Source of the DNA: Agarophyton chilense
Taxonomy: Eukaryota > Rhodophyta > Florideophyceae > Gracilariales > Gracilariaceae
DNA length: 64,000 nt
Assembly: GCA_030374765.1 (NCBI GenBank)
Contig: JARGXX010000013.1
Coordinates: 124,001-188,000 of the forward strand
Reading direction: 5' to 3'
The notes beneath the pieces are model-generated. The model did not search any database. It was given only the letters and a program-made list of their open reading frames with translations, and had not been told where the DNA came from. The position numbers and the translations under genes were made by a program. Shown here one piece after another: positions 18,560 through 30,738 of this stretch (within the stretch, counting starts at the first letter, position 1; the number at the start of each line of letters is the position of its first letter).

Positions 18560-20690
18560 TTGGGGCGTTGCTTCCAACTTGCGAATTAGCCCGTGGTGCT
18601 TCAATGTTCTGAATCACTGGAGCTCCAGATTGACGTCCAGGATGGTAGCTAAGCCATCCTTTGACCTTCCAGTAGGTACCAGCCGGCTCTCGGGTTCTTT
18701 TTTCCTCTGAAAGAATCTCGTAATTCGGGAGGACGCGAACTAAATCCTTTGCAGGAAGGGTGTATTCTGAAGGCAGATGATGACAGTCATAGCACAGATA
18801 GCAAACTAACGCTTCACGGCGTGCTGGCGACTTTGGTTGAGATCAACACGCTATTTGCGTGTCCACCCATCCAGGTTTTCAATTCTTGAATCCTCCTTCC
18901 GGGGGTTTCATGTATGCACGGGATTCTTGGCATCTGGCCTCCATTTCCTTTAGAGCTTCTTTTTATTAGGATTATGAATGAGGTAGATCCTCTGTGGGCA
19001 CTGATTAGTGTTAATAATCCATAAGGTGAGTAGCATCGTGTTGCAATTGGTTATCGTGTCTAACAAACGACGACTCAACTGGAGATTCCAGGCGGAACTC
19101 CTTTCGATATGACTTGGCTGCTTGTTTGTGTCTTTTCTCTGCTTTGGATGCGCCAAGCGTTGTGGTGTTCCGCGTAACTCCGCGAGCTCTTACCGCGTCA
19201 CCTTCAGCTTGCGCGAACTTAACCGACTCCAGAAATGTTCTTTCATGCTTTTCTCGAAATTGAGACACTAGAGATTTGATGTTGGGATCCAGTCCATCGA
19301 TGAACAAGGTAATTTTGTCTTCCGATGAGTGAACGTTTCCACAGCGCGTGACCATTCTGTAAAGCCTCGAGCTGTATTCGTCTTCGCCCTCACCAGGTTT
19401 CTGGGTCACATCACGAAGATCCAGGATAGCCTTTCGGATTGTTTTCCATGTCGCATAATGGCGCAACAAGTACTGTACTGCCTCTGGCCAGGATGTTACA
19501 CCTCCTATGTCGGAGGCCAGGGATCCGCAAACGGAATGATATTGCTCGGACGCAAAACCCGTCAAGAAATGTGGTAATGAAACCCAAGCTTGAGGTTCAC
19601 TCATTTATAAGGTGTCCGCTTCGGCAACAAAACGAGTAAGGAACTCGATAACGAGAATGGGCGTTTTGCCATCAAAGACTAGATCATTCAGTCCAATCTT
19701 CAACTGCCTAATGTGGTCCTTAACCTTTGCAGTTTCGCGACCCGATCGCTTCTTTCCTCTTCTCTGTAAGCGATAATACCTTTAGTCCAGGACTTTCAGA
19801 TACAACGGACTCGTACAAGGAAGTGGCCTGAGACGCTTGTACTCAGAACCTCTCTTCCTTAATAGCGAAGAAGACTTGTTCCTCTTCCTCGAACGGGAAC
19901 TAAGATGATCATCATCACTGGCATCGTCAGTGGACGTATTCGAGTAGTCAGACTCGTCAGCACTGGAGTCGTCATTCTTCGATCCGGATGAATCATCGTT
20001 AGTGTCCGGCTGGGCCTTTCTCTTCTTGCGACGCCTTGACTTCGATTTCCTCGATCGCTCTTCCTCCAAGGGGACTTCATTTTCGTCTTTCACGATTTGG
20101 ATAGAAGTAGTCTGCGCATTCACCACTGCCTCCAGGCGTTCCAGACGAGGGTTAACTCGAGTGAGGATTTCCTCTACGTCAACGGTCAGGCTCGGTAAAG
20201 CCTCCGGAGCATTACTATGCCTTTCCATTACTTGATTCAAATCCTCTCGCAGGGTTCTCACACCTGCGGGCATCGGGTCTTTTTCTTCTCGAAGAGCGAC
20301 TACGCCTTGTCCTCAGCGCAAGCGCTCGATTTCTTCAGGAATGATCGCCATCTGCGATTCCAATCCAATGATTCCCTCACGATAGTCATGTGACTCAAAT
20401 TTGGGACGAAGCACCCGAGCGCGTAAATAATTTTCTCCAGCAGGGGCTACGACCAGTTGGTCTCTAGGTTCATTGTGGGAACCATCGGCCTCGGTGGTTG
20501 GCTCAATAACCAAATCCACGAATATGGGTACATCCGAGAGATCTCGCCTATCGGTCACCGAACGAGAGCGCGTCATCGCCTGACGTTATAGTCGCTATCC
20601 GGCTTCTGTAGATGAGGCGATCGTCGGTCGTGGGCGTGGGTCTGAAGGACCCGGGGCACCAGTACTAGACTGGGTCTTCTTTTTGGGCAT
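18560..20690 (-). pseudogene. Family-B gag
   Basis: A plausible start is ATG at 20690 (MPKKKTQSSTGAPG), with a stop after about 30 codons and reading resumed at 20576 (MTRSRSVTDRRDL). The segment 20273-19782 is a coiled region followed by a strong basic run (SRKSKSRRRKKRKAQ) and an acidic Ser/Asp run. The segment 19604-19011 is a capsid-like part (WPEAVQYLLRHYA, LYRMVTRCGN, IDGLDPNIKSLVSQFREK) typical of Ty3/gypsy retrotransposon gag. After several stops, a Cys-rich YLCYDCHH near 18790 may be a relic of a zinc knuckle. The gene is broken at least four times. Confidence 0.75.
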
Positions 20691-20884
20691 TCCGAACAAA
20701 TCCAATGTTCGGCGACGAAATAATTGAGGTCTTCAATTGAATACGACAGCGTAGTTAAACTGCAGAACTCCGTCGTAGCTGTACGTGGTCGGAAAGTGCT
20801 CCCGAGATCGTATTCCATTCGAATTAAATATCGGTATCGACTCCACGTTCCAGGTGCGAAATATTTGGAGTAGCCAACCACATT

Positions 20885-20904
20885 GTTTCTAAGTCGGGAG
20901 ACCA
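20885..20904 (-). promoter_or_regulatory. Family-B primer-binding site
   Basis: Two bases inside the 5' LTR, the minus strand reads TGGTCTCCCGACTTAGAAAC, identical to the family-A copy at 9363 except one base. It begins with TGG as required for pairing with a tRNA CCA end. The tRNA is not identified. Confidence 0.6.
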
Positions 20905-20906
20905 CT

Positions 20907-21524
20907 TGTAGAATCCGCTCGACGGTGAAAACAGACACCTGCAACAGTGTTCGGGACTGCCGAATGGGTGCTTGCGGCTAAGGGAAAGGTGTGGTAGACC
21001 ACAACAGTAGCGAGCTAGAATGGGGGTTGTAAGGCCCCACTCGCCTATGAGGGTGGTTGGTACTATGGAACGGACAACTACTTGTTGTAGCTTGTCTGGA
21101 TCTACGGTTAAAGAATCCTGAACAAGGAACAAGTAAGTTGTGACCACGTTTGTTGTCTCCTTTACTTTGGAGTCAGCGCTCCCCTTTGTGCTTTAAGTGC
21201 AGTGCACAGGGGTGAGCGCCGCACATAATAAAATCTAGATATAAACTTGGTTAGCCGATTAATCCCTCTACCGTACGGGATAATCGTTGCCACCCGGCTA
21301 CTTACTACAGTATATGCGCCGTTGCCAATCCGGTATTTCTTTACAAAGGGTCGAATCGGATGCGACATGGCAGACCGAGATCTTGCGTGTAACATATCAC
21401 CTCACGGACCATCTGGGGGGTGCCGCTTCATAACTTCATCCCAGCCGTTGCACTCACTTATAAGTATCATTATACTGAGCCAAAAAAATATTCCATCGGC
21501 ATTCCAACAGTGCAGAATACTAAA
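20907..21524 (-). repeat. Family-B 5' LTR (right copy, 618 bp)
   Basis: Starts TGTAGAATCC and ends GAATACTAAA on the plus strand; the final CTACA of the other copy is CTAAA here. The sequence just inside it holds the primer-binding site. Beyond its outer edge the sequence changes at once to a piggyBac-like transposase. Confidence 0.92.
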
Positions 21525-22330
21525 TTGGTTCGCTACTGATCGCATCGTTTGAGCCGATTCATTATTTGTATCTCTTGAAACAGCCGAAGAACTTTTAAAA
21601 AGAGGTATGCAATTTATTGGGGTTGTAGAAACAGCCACCAAAAGGTTTCCTATGAAATATCTTTCCGAATTTACGATGAGGGCACGACGCCAGCACGTGT
21701 CAATGGTCGCGAAACAGCATGACTTGGATCGAAAGATGATATCCGTGCTCTGAGTGGACCGTGAGAGGAGATATTTCATCAGCACTTGTAGCAGTACCCA
21801 ACCAAGAACTCTCATTTCTCGTGAAAGATGGAGGACAACTGATGGAATAAAAAAGAATATTCCGCTTTCTAATGCTACTCCAGAGATTTGCAAGGATTAA
21901 TATGCTTTTTGTTCCAAAATTGGTAGGCATAATAGATCACTTCAAGATGATCTGAAAATGGAAAAGAAGTTCGAAATGAACGAGTGGTCGTTTAGAGTGC
22001 ATACTTTCTTGCTGGCAATATGCATGGTTGATGCTTGGAATCTCTACAAGGGCGCATACGGGAGCACATTGAATCTTACACCGCATGATTTCTATTGTAG
22101 CCTTACAGACGGACTTTTGGATGACAACTGGAATGCGAACTAAGCAGAAGCGAAAAATAGATCTACCACTGTTTCAGTCGAAGTTGGAAGTCTTTCTTGC
22201 GATGACTGCGCCAGAAATTGAAAGTCTCGGCACCCACTGGTTTTGTGTCCTAATTCTATATCAAAAACTTCCGGAACTACTATTCTGTTCAAAAGTAAAA
22301 TCGTTGCAAAGTAAAAAAACTATGTAATAT
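21525..22330 (+). pseudogene. piggyBac-like transposase, C-terminal remnant
   Basis: Translated across frameshifts, the plus strand gives ADSLFVSLETAEELLKRGMQ, then FIGVVETATKRFPMKYLSE, then VDREKRYFISTCSS and CKDYYAFCSKIGRHNRSLQD. It ends with VDAWNLYKGAYG and FYCSLTDGLLDDNW (22085-22140). This succession is that of the DDE_Tnp_1_7 / PGBD-type piggyBac transposases: an A-D-S-x-F segment, the G-V-V-x-T-A-T-x-x-F-P motif, and the C-terminal D-x-W-x-x-Y-K-G motif. Stops occur near 21550 and 21751. The homology begins within a few bases of the family-B LTR, so the N-terminal half of the transposase is missing. No terminal repeats or TTAA were found. Confidence 0.72.
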
Positions 22331-24640
22331 ACTAGTAGTCCAAGAATTACATACTCAAGAAAAGTGAACGTGTGCATTGCTGCTCAATGGTTTCTTTGAT
22401 GATGCTCTTAGTTCTTGGTTGACGAACTCCAATAAAGACAAGTAGAGCGGCGAAAAAAAATTTTGAACGGAGAAGGCAGGTGAATTCTATTGTTTAGGTG
22501 CTTGAGGAAACCCTCAACTTAGCAAATTGAACAAAAAGATGATAAAAATAGTATAGGCAGTTTGATGTAGGGAAGTGATCGTTTGGAAGTAAACGCCGGG
22601 CTTAAAATGAGAATAACGCCGGCAAAAATTCAGAAATGAAGTGGCAAGGTCTTTTTGTGGTATTCCACTGAAGACTGCAGGGGTCTTGATGCCGTGGGTA
22701 TCCACAGAAAAAACCGCAAAGAGCGGGTGTCGCCTTGAAAGCGACGGTTCTTAGAAAGCAAGGGAGTGTGCGAAAGGCAACCAGGTGTGCCTGAAAAATG
22801 GGGATAAGACGTGTATCCATGAGGCGGATGTCTAGATACGGCGGTACGTAATGTACAAGAGATCATCTCGAAAACCCTTTTGACAACACAAATAACCAGG
22901 TAAAAGTAGAGAGAACAGCAAAGAAACAACACACACACACACAAACACACAGAAAGCCGTGGAAAAAGGGCGGTAAATGCGCAAAAGTAGAGGGTATCCT
23001 CGGAACAAGAGCTTTGGCTAAGAATGGTTAAGAAGTGATAATATAGGTGCCCCTTTGTTGTGAACCACTTTAGGATTTCTAGGACTCACCAAGATGTTGT
23101 TTAGGTTGGTTGTTGGTTGGCCTTCTGCCGTCCTCACGTGGGCCTTGTGCCCTTTAATGTGCCAAGCGGCAAAGCAAGTACTTTAAAGTAATGCATACAC
23201 GTGGTGTGCCACTACACAATTATCTAAATATTACTAAATAAAATATTTGGTGATGGAATCTTACAGTGTACACTACATACAGTACTTCTTAATTACATTT
23301 CTTCTGTTCAAACCATTCCATGAAGTAATTATTATCATAACTTCTTGTAATCGAGTATAGCCCAAGCAATAGCTTATGAATGCCGTATCGCGACTTTGTA
23401 GTATTTCGAACGGTCGAGCTCAGGTGCATCCAGAATGCTACACTTTTATAGCGAAACGGTGTGAACGCCTAAGAGCTAAAGCGCCAATCGTGAACAGCCG
23501 TCCCCGCGGCTCTCGTCTAAGTTCAAAATAGTTTGCAACGGATTGGTTGTTGACTATATCGTAATCATCTAGGATACTCTGTTGAAAACGATCATGACTA
23601 AATGGAATGCCTCACGGTGCATTTTCCAAATCATTGATCAGGGCAATAGTGTTGCCCCTTGTGATCCGCATTGCTCTGAAGAGAAAAAGAGACCGAACAA
23701 TTTCTAACATAAATTCGAAAAATTAAAACTGAAAACTGAAAAACTTTCATTCGGTGGAACAACAAACTCACTAAAGCCATCTTCCTACGCTGACGAAGAA
23801 CAGTTAATCGGAAGAGGTTGTTTCTTATCATATCGATATACATAACTCGAATTTAATGTGAATTGGACTTTCAAAAAAGAAGATTTTGTTGTTGGCCTTC
23901 TTCATATGATCCTCCATTGAGATATGATACTACTTCAGCGAAAACAGAGGTAACCAATATGTTCAAACGCAGATAGCGTGTTTTGAGTCAGTCCGTGAGG
24001 ATTTTTTTTCCTTCGGATCGTATATATATTGGACCTCGATCTTGGAGAAGCTGATGATTCAGATTGAAATTGGGGATAAATGAAAGAAAGAAATTCTTTA
24101 CGAGCAGAAATATATACAAGAAAAGGAAATATCTATCCGCATCGCTGGATCCCTGTCATGTTTCGGTAATTTCTTCCTTTCACATAATATGAGCCAGTAG
24201 TTCCAGTCCTCCAGAAGCCTTTGGTTTGAAAAACGGCTTAGATGATTTCCTTTACATCTTTGAGAAGTCTCAATCGCTCTTTGTATGGGTTTACAATCAT
24301 GGGTCAAAGTTCTAATGACCAAAACTATAGATCACATGGTGAGAGGCATCAGACCGCAATTAAAAAAAAAGAAAAAGCGAGAGAGAGAGAGAGAGACCAC
24401 AGTTTGTTTTTAGCGTTCTTCATCTTTCTTTTGCAACGTCATCCATAAGCACATCGGCGTTATCATCTTGTTTGGGCCGAACTATCCCTATAACAAAAGA
24501 TTCTGTTCTAGATACCAGAGGGGACTTGTCTGAACAGCAACACTTCTACGAACTGGACAGCGCGCTAAGAGTTCATATCGAGATGTTTATCGGACAATAT
24601 TTCAGAGAGTGTACCATCATCGGGAAAAAAAGCTGTAAGG
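22331..24640. other. No gene seen; simple repeats
   Basis: Only short AT-rich open frames occur on either strand. A (CA)n run lies near 22929-22949 and a (GA)n run near 24379-24395. I see no transposon motif or RNA gene. Confidence 0.6.
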
Positions 24641-24829
24641 ATGAAACTAGTGATTGGCACCATCTTATTTACAGTGCTTTTATGTGAGAACAACCAGCGA
24701 GCAATTCTCGCTGGAAAATATGAAAGGAACGTTAAAATCGGAATCCTCCGTAGTGAGGGATTCCATGTTCATAGTAAAGAGGAGTATTACTCGCCAGTTG
24801 ACCGGCGGTCGTCATAGCGTGTTTAATCG

Positions 24830-25811
24830 TCTCCATTGCAAGCTGTGCGTCTGCCTGGCTTCATTGTAGTTCTACCATTCGAAGCTGTCTCTCTGCATCA
24901 CTTTAAAGTTTCTCAGTTTCTGCTGCCTTCTGAAGCGTCAACCCTTCTGTTTTGAGCTCATGGAGCTCTTCCAAGTTCATCTCGATCATTGTCTCATAGT
25001 TCGGATATATTTTCCTTAGGTAAATGAGTTCGCCAACAACAATTTCACAACGAGCAGAGACTCCATCTGGAGGGCATTTTTTCTGCTAGCCTTTTCGAGA
25101 AAAGAAAATTTCATCTCTCTGTTCGCATGAGTTTAAAAGCCATCCCATGACAAGAAGCGATTGACAAAATCTCGTTCAGAGCTAAAGAAAACTGAATAAA
25201 TACCCGATTTCAATAGCTCAAGCATATGAACCTGCTCATCATCAAAACAGAAAACAGAACTCAAAAGTTGCTATGCCAGGAGGTACGAAGTTTCTTGACT
25301 TTTTCGTCTTCCTGCTTGGGTGTATAGGACTTCTCCTCGCGAATTGGCTTGGATGGCCGTGTGGCATTCGAATTGCTTGTTGCATGACTTCGTTCACTTT
25401 GCTGTGCCGAAATTTCGGCGGTCATCTTGTTCATTTCGAAAGTGAGCTGATACATTTCGCTGGAAGGTGAAGAATCATGGTGTTCGATCGGAATAATAGA
25501 CCGGGGTTTGGAAGATTCAAACTCAATGACCATGTGCCTCCTTTTCTGAAGCTTTGCCACAAATTGAGGCAGGAGGTTTAATGTGTCATTTAATGGCCTT
25601 TGGTGGCGGAGAAACGCAGAACGAGCTCTAATGAAGAAGTGGGAAAGAGGTTTTGTTGCGCAAGCCGGTGGTTTCGCTTTGATTCAATATGGTTATACAG
25701 TACTAGATTGTTTGAGACGCCGACTAGATATTCCAATCGTTCTTCCTCTACCGCGAGCTGGAGCAAGGATATAATTGCTTTTTTGGTGTATGTACTGCCA
25801 GTTCTTGTCAT
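24830..25811 (-). pseudogene. Possible decayed coiled-coil/SANT-like gene
   Basis: The minus strand shows, in order, ISLLQLAVEEERLEYLVG and VLYNHIESKRNHRLAQQN (25811-25590). These are followed, after two stops, by an open segment 25560-25261 rich in Ser, Lys and Glu (LTFEMNKMTAEISAQQSE), and by Glu/Leu-rich coils around 24960-24840 (LTLQKAAETEKL, AERQLRMVELQ). The arrangement of a helical N-terminus, polar linker and coiled C-terminus is seen in plant and algal Myb/SANT-like proteins with NAM-associated tails, but no diagnostic Trp residues are present. It may equally be chance. Compare the broken coiled-coil gene at 61780-62556. Confidence 0.25.
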
Positions 25812-25839
25812 ATATTTCAGGAAAGGGCCGAAAAAGTGA

Positions 25840-28800
25840 ATTTTTTAAGACACATAATAAATATTCGACATTGGAGGTCATATGATGACAGAAATCCTTC
25901 AATAGAAACTGAAGTTGTAGAAAATAACTCAGTCCGCCAAAAAGCCTAACTTCAGTATTTTCCGGAGCTTTTTGTCAAGAAGGGTCTCTTAGCTTATGTT
26001 CAACATTTCCAATCTCACAGTCGCTTAAGATCTCGAAGTGTTCATCGCCATAATTTATGGATATCGAATTCGTGAAACGCATTTTCTGGTATAAAGTGAT
26101 CTTCGAAGTGGTTCAGAACCTTGTCGCGTAACAAAATGTCTTGAAAACTATATTGCCTCTTCAAAGGCATCGAGACGCAACCTTTCCCCCCATCTTCCGG
26201 GATGCAAATTCGTTGCAGTGGGAAAGGAATTATCTACATGATTTGATGGTAAACTTTCGTTATGAAATGCTGAATTCAAAATATCTATATAATATCAATC
26301 TCTTTTTAATCAGTTTGTATGTTTATTGTCATTGATTAATTGACTTCAGTCTGAGTAAATGAGAAAAGAATTAAGTTTCAACAAGGTTACGTAGAAATAA
26401 ATAAGAATCGTAATCCAAACCTATGTTGCTTTGTATGGTATCGATTCTAAAACTTGTATGGCACATGTTTCGAGTTTAATGGGTTTCTTAAATTATATGA
26501 ATGTTTCCAAGAGCATGTCCACCGGGGCATGGACAAATTACGAAATGGTCAAATTTTCTTCGATGCAACTGCTACACTATCATACTAGTCGAGCTAGCTA
26601 AAGCAAGTTCGCTGCACCTGTCAATAAATGTGTCAAATAAGCAGAATTTCAAAATGCGAATCGAGCGATTTTTGCACCTATGGCCCTTCGCCTAGTGCTA
26701 TCAATGCATATTATTGTAAACAACTCACTGTGTAAGATTGAGCATATTTCGCAGAAACACCCGTAGAGCGCGCAAACTCCATGTTTACGACACAGATGCG
26801 AGTCGACTGCCACCAGGGTTATTTTTAAACAATCTTGCTGTCGCACGTTTTCATTATCATGGCGAAGCCCGTGTTTCAATCAAAGTCGCTTTCTCTATCT
26901 ACTTTAGAACCCATACCATAAAAAAGCGCAAAAATGCCACGCCAAATGAAGAAAGAATAAAGTAAAGCAATTTTAACATCAATGAAAAATGCGGCCATTG
27001 TAGAGGCGAAAACTACGGCGTCCAAAAACTAGAGGTCAGCTAGTCCATCAATAATTGTCAAGATGAGCACTTTAGCCCGGTATGCGAAGTGTTGGTTCAA
27101 AACTTAAAGAGTTCGGAGTACTCAGCGTAAGCTAAGTGCTTACTACCTCTTATTTCAGGATGGATGTACGCAGTAATCGGTAGAAAATGCGATATCTTTC
27201 CGCGTTATTTCAGGAATAGATCTTTCCAGAATAATCTATAGTAAGAATAGGGTTCTGTGTTTCACAGATTGTTTCAGTTTACGTTTTTTCTGCCTTCTCT
27301 CCTGATGGAGGATGAATAATGTCACTCGTTTTTAACTAAAGCTATACTTGCCCTCCAGCAATCTGTTTTTCTCAAACCGATCGCTGTTGTAACATACATT
27401 TTGTTCTGTTATGTGCTGTTCCATACTAAACAGCTGAATACACGCGTGTCCGCGCTTGCGTGTGAATGTCTAATTTCGTTTCCGTTACATTAATGTGCTC
27501 TTGAAACCATATTTTACCCACTTTGTGCCTACAACCTCTGGCAATGTTGTTGATACAGAATCTACAAGGCCGAGAATTGCTGATTTAGGCAAACTTTCAC
27601 AAAACTTGTAGGCAGTTGTTGAGTGTCGAGGCTGAGTCGTGGCCAGTTTATCAAGAAGCTCAAGGAAGAGAGCGCTTGCCGTGCTTGTGGAGAAATAGGC
27701 CACTAGTATAGGGACAGAGATCAGTACCATGAAAAGATGAAAAGGAAGCGAGCACATTCAGCAGATATGACAAAGCCTACACGTCTGTGTTCTCGGAAAG
27801 CTAGTGATAGCAGCTAGTTTAGTATGCGGCAAGATATCCGGCCAAAAATCTGCCAAAAATGACCGATCGCGGATGCAGAGGCAATTTATGCTAATTTTTT
27901 AGAGTGCCAGCTAGTTTTAGCTTGCCATCCTTTATCGAAATCCTGCACATTATGAATGGGAAACGAATACAAAAGCCCCTTCTAGTTTACCGCCAATGCT
28001 TGGATGCCGAACGCTAGATGTGATTGACAAAATTCGGGCTCAAACACCCTCACACCAACCCATATCACAATGATGCCTCCCAAAACCACCATCCACATTA
28101 CGATCTGGTCTTGCCCACCCTCTCCTTGCAGCCGTCATCCTTCTCTTCACTCCCCGCGATCCCCGCTACAACCGCTACAAACCCTCCTTCCTTCTTCTCC
28201 TCTTCCCCATCAACTCCACTACTCCCAGCTCCAAAAACCGACCCATCTACCCTCCCAATCCTAAAACTACACCAACCACCCACACGCGTCACACCTAAAC
28301 CCCACCGGCCACCACTCTTCTCCCGAACACCCCTCCCATCCTCCACCTCCATAGCTTTGCCTCATAACTCTCTTCGTCCTCTTTCAACCCCTCGACGTCA
28401 CCACCGCATACGCCGCTATCATCTTCAATATCCCACGCACAATCATCCCTTCACCACCTCCCCCGTCGCCCGATCTCGCAACACAACCGCTCCCTCCAAC
28501 TCTCCTTGTCTTCCGCATTCTCTTATTTGCAAACAATTCTTCCCAGCGGCACGTTACCTGCTGCAGCCGCTCCAAATGGCCCGAAATCAGCGACGCCGCT
28601 CGAAACACAACCCAAATCGACCCCAAATAGCCACAACTCCACACAGCACGCGTTCCGACCGCTCCCGTGCATTCAATTCCCCTCCATTCTAATTCACATC
28701 TAAACACTCCCGAACCCTGTACCCGAAAACGTTCTAACACTTTCGGCCTCGGAGATAAATCCTTCAAAGACAAAGGCAGTAGGAATGAGATGCAACAAGC

Positions 28801-29745
28801 GATCACAGAAGTATGATTAAGCTTAATCAGGAGATAGTTGATCACATAGAAATGACATGAACGGCACAAATGGACTAAACGACACTCGGGAGGAATAAGT
28901 ATGAGCAACTTTGTTATTTCTATTCAAAATAGATATCATAGAATCCGAACCGTACGGAACATCTAGTGGCATCCGGAATGGAGTAAATAAGAAAACACGA
29001 TACAGCTCTATAACGTGTCTGGCCACATTCTACGAGGATGTAGCGAAAGTTGTAAATTGTTCAATAACTCAATACTATTCAAAGTGAAGGTTTTGCTTAC
29101 TGGAAACTTGTCTTTCTCCTCTGCTTAGCTCCCCTGCGAGTGATGTAGAATCTCTACAATAGATCGTTGCTTGGTCACATCACAGCATGAAAGAGTTTGT
29201 CATTCTCGCACATGAAAGCGTTCCATTCAACATGAAATAGAAAATTCTTTTTGAAATGGCGGGCACAGGAAGACTTGCGTCAGCCGGCTGTTCCAAAAAA
29301 CCAGAAGAGTCGAAACTGCAAAGGGTGAAAGTGTACCGAGGGTAGAACAGCGGTAATTTCCAGTCGCTGAAGAGAGCTCTTGGTGAGCAATTGAATAGGT
29401 GAGAGACAGATTGTTGCATAGAGTAATTTTGACAAAACGTAATCTGACGAAACACGAGATTCTTCTCGATACTTCAGACGTGCCGCACACGACATGCGTG
29501 ATGCGACGCTCCACGCAGCCAATTGGTCAATCATAAAAAGCCGGACAGCAATCCAAAGTACGCCTGTACCTGGCGCAACAGAGCGCAACAATGCGTATCG
29601 CCGAAAAAAAAAGTGATTGGAGAAACATTTCGAAACATTCTCCGGTCACAAATGGAATAGAAATGAGACAGTGACACAAGAAAAAAGTAAGCAAGTGCGT
29701 AGGTGGACTACGCACAGCAAAAAAAAGAGTCCTGGAGAAGGCAAT
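25840..29745. other. No convincing gene; AT-rich, with one Pro/Ser/Thr-rich open frame
   Basis: The segment 28024-28692 (+) is a 222-codon frame made largely of Pro, Ser, Thr and His. It is open in other frames too, as expected of a C-rich tract lacking T/A, so I do not call it a gene. One overlapping frame (28377-28620) reads more like protein (TTAYAAIIFNIPRTI) but has no recognisable family. A short minus-strand frame at 27757-27485 has one hydrophobic segment. Nothing else is seen. Confidence 0.5.
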
Positions 29746-30605
29746 TCAAAAGTCGGAGGCGGTTTTCTGACAGCAACAGTAGAAGGAAATTGTCTTCAAA
29801 CACGTATCGAGTTGACTACGAAACCATTTCAAATTTTGGATATCTTTTTCATAGCCCTTGCTAAGAACAATAGACCGGTGTTGCATAAGAACGTGTTCAT
29901 TGCAACCACGCTTTTTCTTCGCATTCTCTCTCTTGACAGGAGTCTTAGAATCACAGAGATGTACGCCGTGCGTCTTGCAAAAAGCACTCAAAACTGTTTT
30001 GAAGTCGATCTTGGAGGAAGATGAAATCGAACTGAGACACGACGCGAGTGATGTTCATCTTTTTCGGACGCAGCGCCAGTAGGGGTTATCGTTCCTGCAA
30101 CTGGAAAAATTGAGATGCTTGCATCCTGCGTTGGTCGACAAACTTATCGAACTCGGCGATAATTAGTTGTTCTTTCTTGGGACAGTCCATTTCTGAAACG
30201 CATTCAAACTGGTTGATCTGCTGCCTGAACGACGAAATGGCACGATCAGTCGGGTGGAGAACGCTAGACAGAACAAAGTTCGGACGGGCTTTGAGGAAGG
30301 TATCCAGAACTGGGAGATTGTACGGCATGTGCTGCAAGGCAATGACATCAAAACGATCGGCGGTGGAGTTGGGGTTCGGTAATATATTTGTACCCGGAAG
30401 CAGTTTAAATGGATAGGTCATGGCGTGAGGCATATCTACTGAGCGCCCTAGAGATGGTGGTGGAGACAGTCTTTTGCAACTTCAAATAGAAAATGGGACG
30501 ATGAAGACGCTCCTGCGGAGGGGGCTCGACTCTGGTAAGCAAAGAAAAGTGCTCCTTAAGTCTCCCCTGCAACACCCCCAATTTTATCAGATGCTCCCGT
30601 TTCAC
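29746..30605 (-). pseudogene. Carbohydrate-type sulfotransferase, decayed
   Basis: On the minus strand, 30605-30405 contains IFYLKLQKTVSTTISRALSR. This corresponds to the 5' phosphosulfate-binding motif (hydrophobic strand, then P-K-T-x-x-T/S-T-I-x-R) of Golgi sulfotransferases; the Pro is Gln here. After a frameshift, 30433-30086 gives FDVIALQHMPYN and then VLSSVLHPTDRAISSFRQQI, the 3' phosphate-binding motif (usually R-D-P-x-x-R-x-x-S). Beyond a stop at 30086, a further frame has FDFIFLQDRLQNSF. At 29991-29746 lies ENAKKKRGCNEHVLMQHR and KDIQNLKWF, resembling the C-terminus. It resembles the galactose-3-O/heparan family group. Such enzymes add sulfate to galactans. At least two frameshifts and a stop make it a pseudogene unless introns explain them. 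Confidence 0.6.
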
Positions 30606-30738
30606 ATCGTACTATTTTGCCAGCGCGCTCGGTTCCCCCATACAACGAACATATTCTTTTTCATGTTGTGCAGGAACCACCGCGACCGCGCAGCCACACA
30701 CGTATCATCCACACTCGCCCCCAGCCCATAGAACTATC

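Larger units (their letters stand above)
10999..21524 (-). mobile_element. Complete Ty3/gypsy chromovirus, family B
   Basis: Two direct repeats of 618 bp (10999-11616 and 20907-21524) enclose gag, protease, RT, RNase H, integrase and chromodomain on the minus strand, plus one gene on the plus strand next to the left (3') LTR. LTR ends are TGTAG-type and CTACA-type (TGTAAT/TGTAGA at the left edges, CTACA/CTAAA at the right edges). The 10.5-kb size is large for a chromovirus because of the antisense gene. No target duplication is visible: the left flank is AATACT and the right flank TTGGTT. Coding regions carry stops and an RT active-site change, so this copy is dead. Confidence 0.9.

Noticed and set aside
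21525-21900. Continuation of family-A copy 2 after the family-B insertion
   Set aside because: Only scattered matches to the expected gag sequence, while clear piggyBac motifs start at once.
22928-22950. Regulatory element at the (CA)n run
   Set aside because: Ordinary microsatellite without neighbouring gene.
28024-28692. 222-codon plus-strand gene
   Set aside because: The composition is almost only Pro/Ser/Thr/His and other frames are open as well; typical of a C-rich tract without stops.
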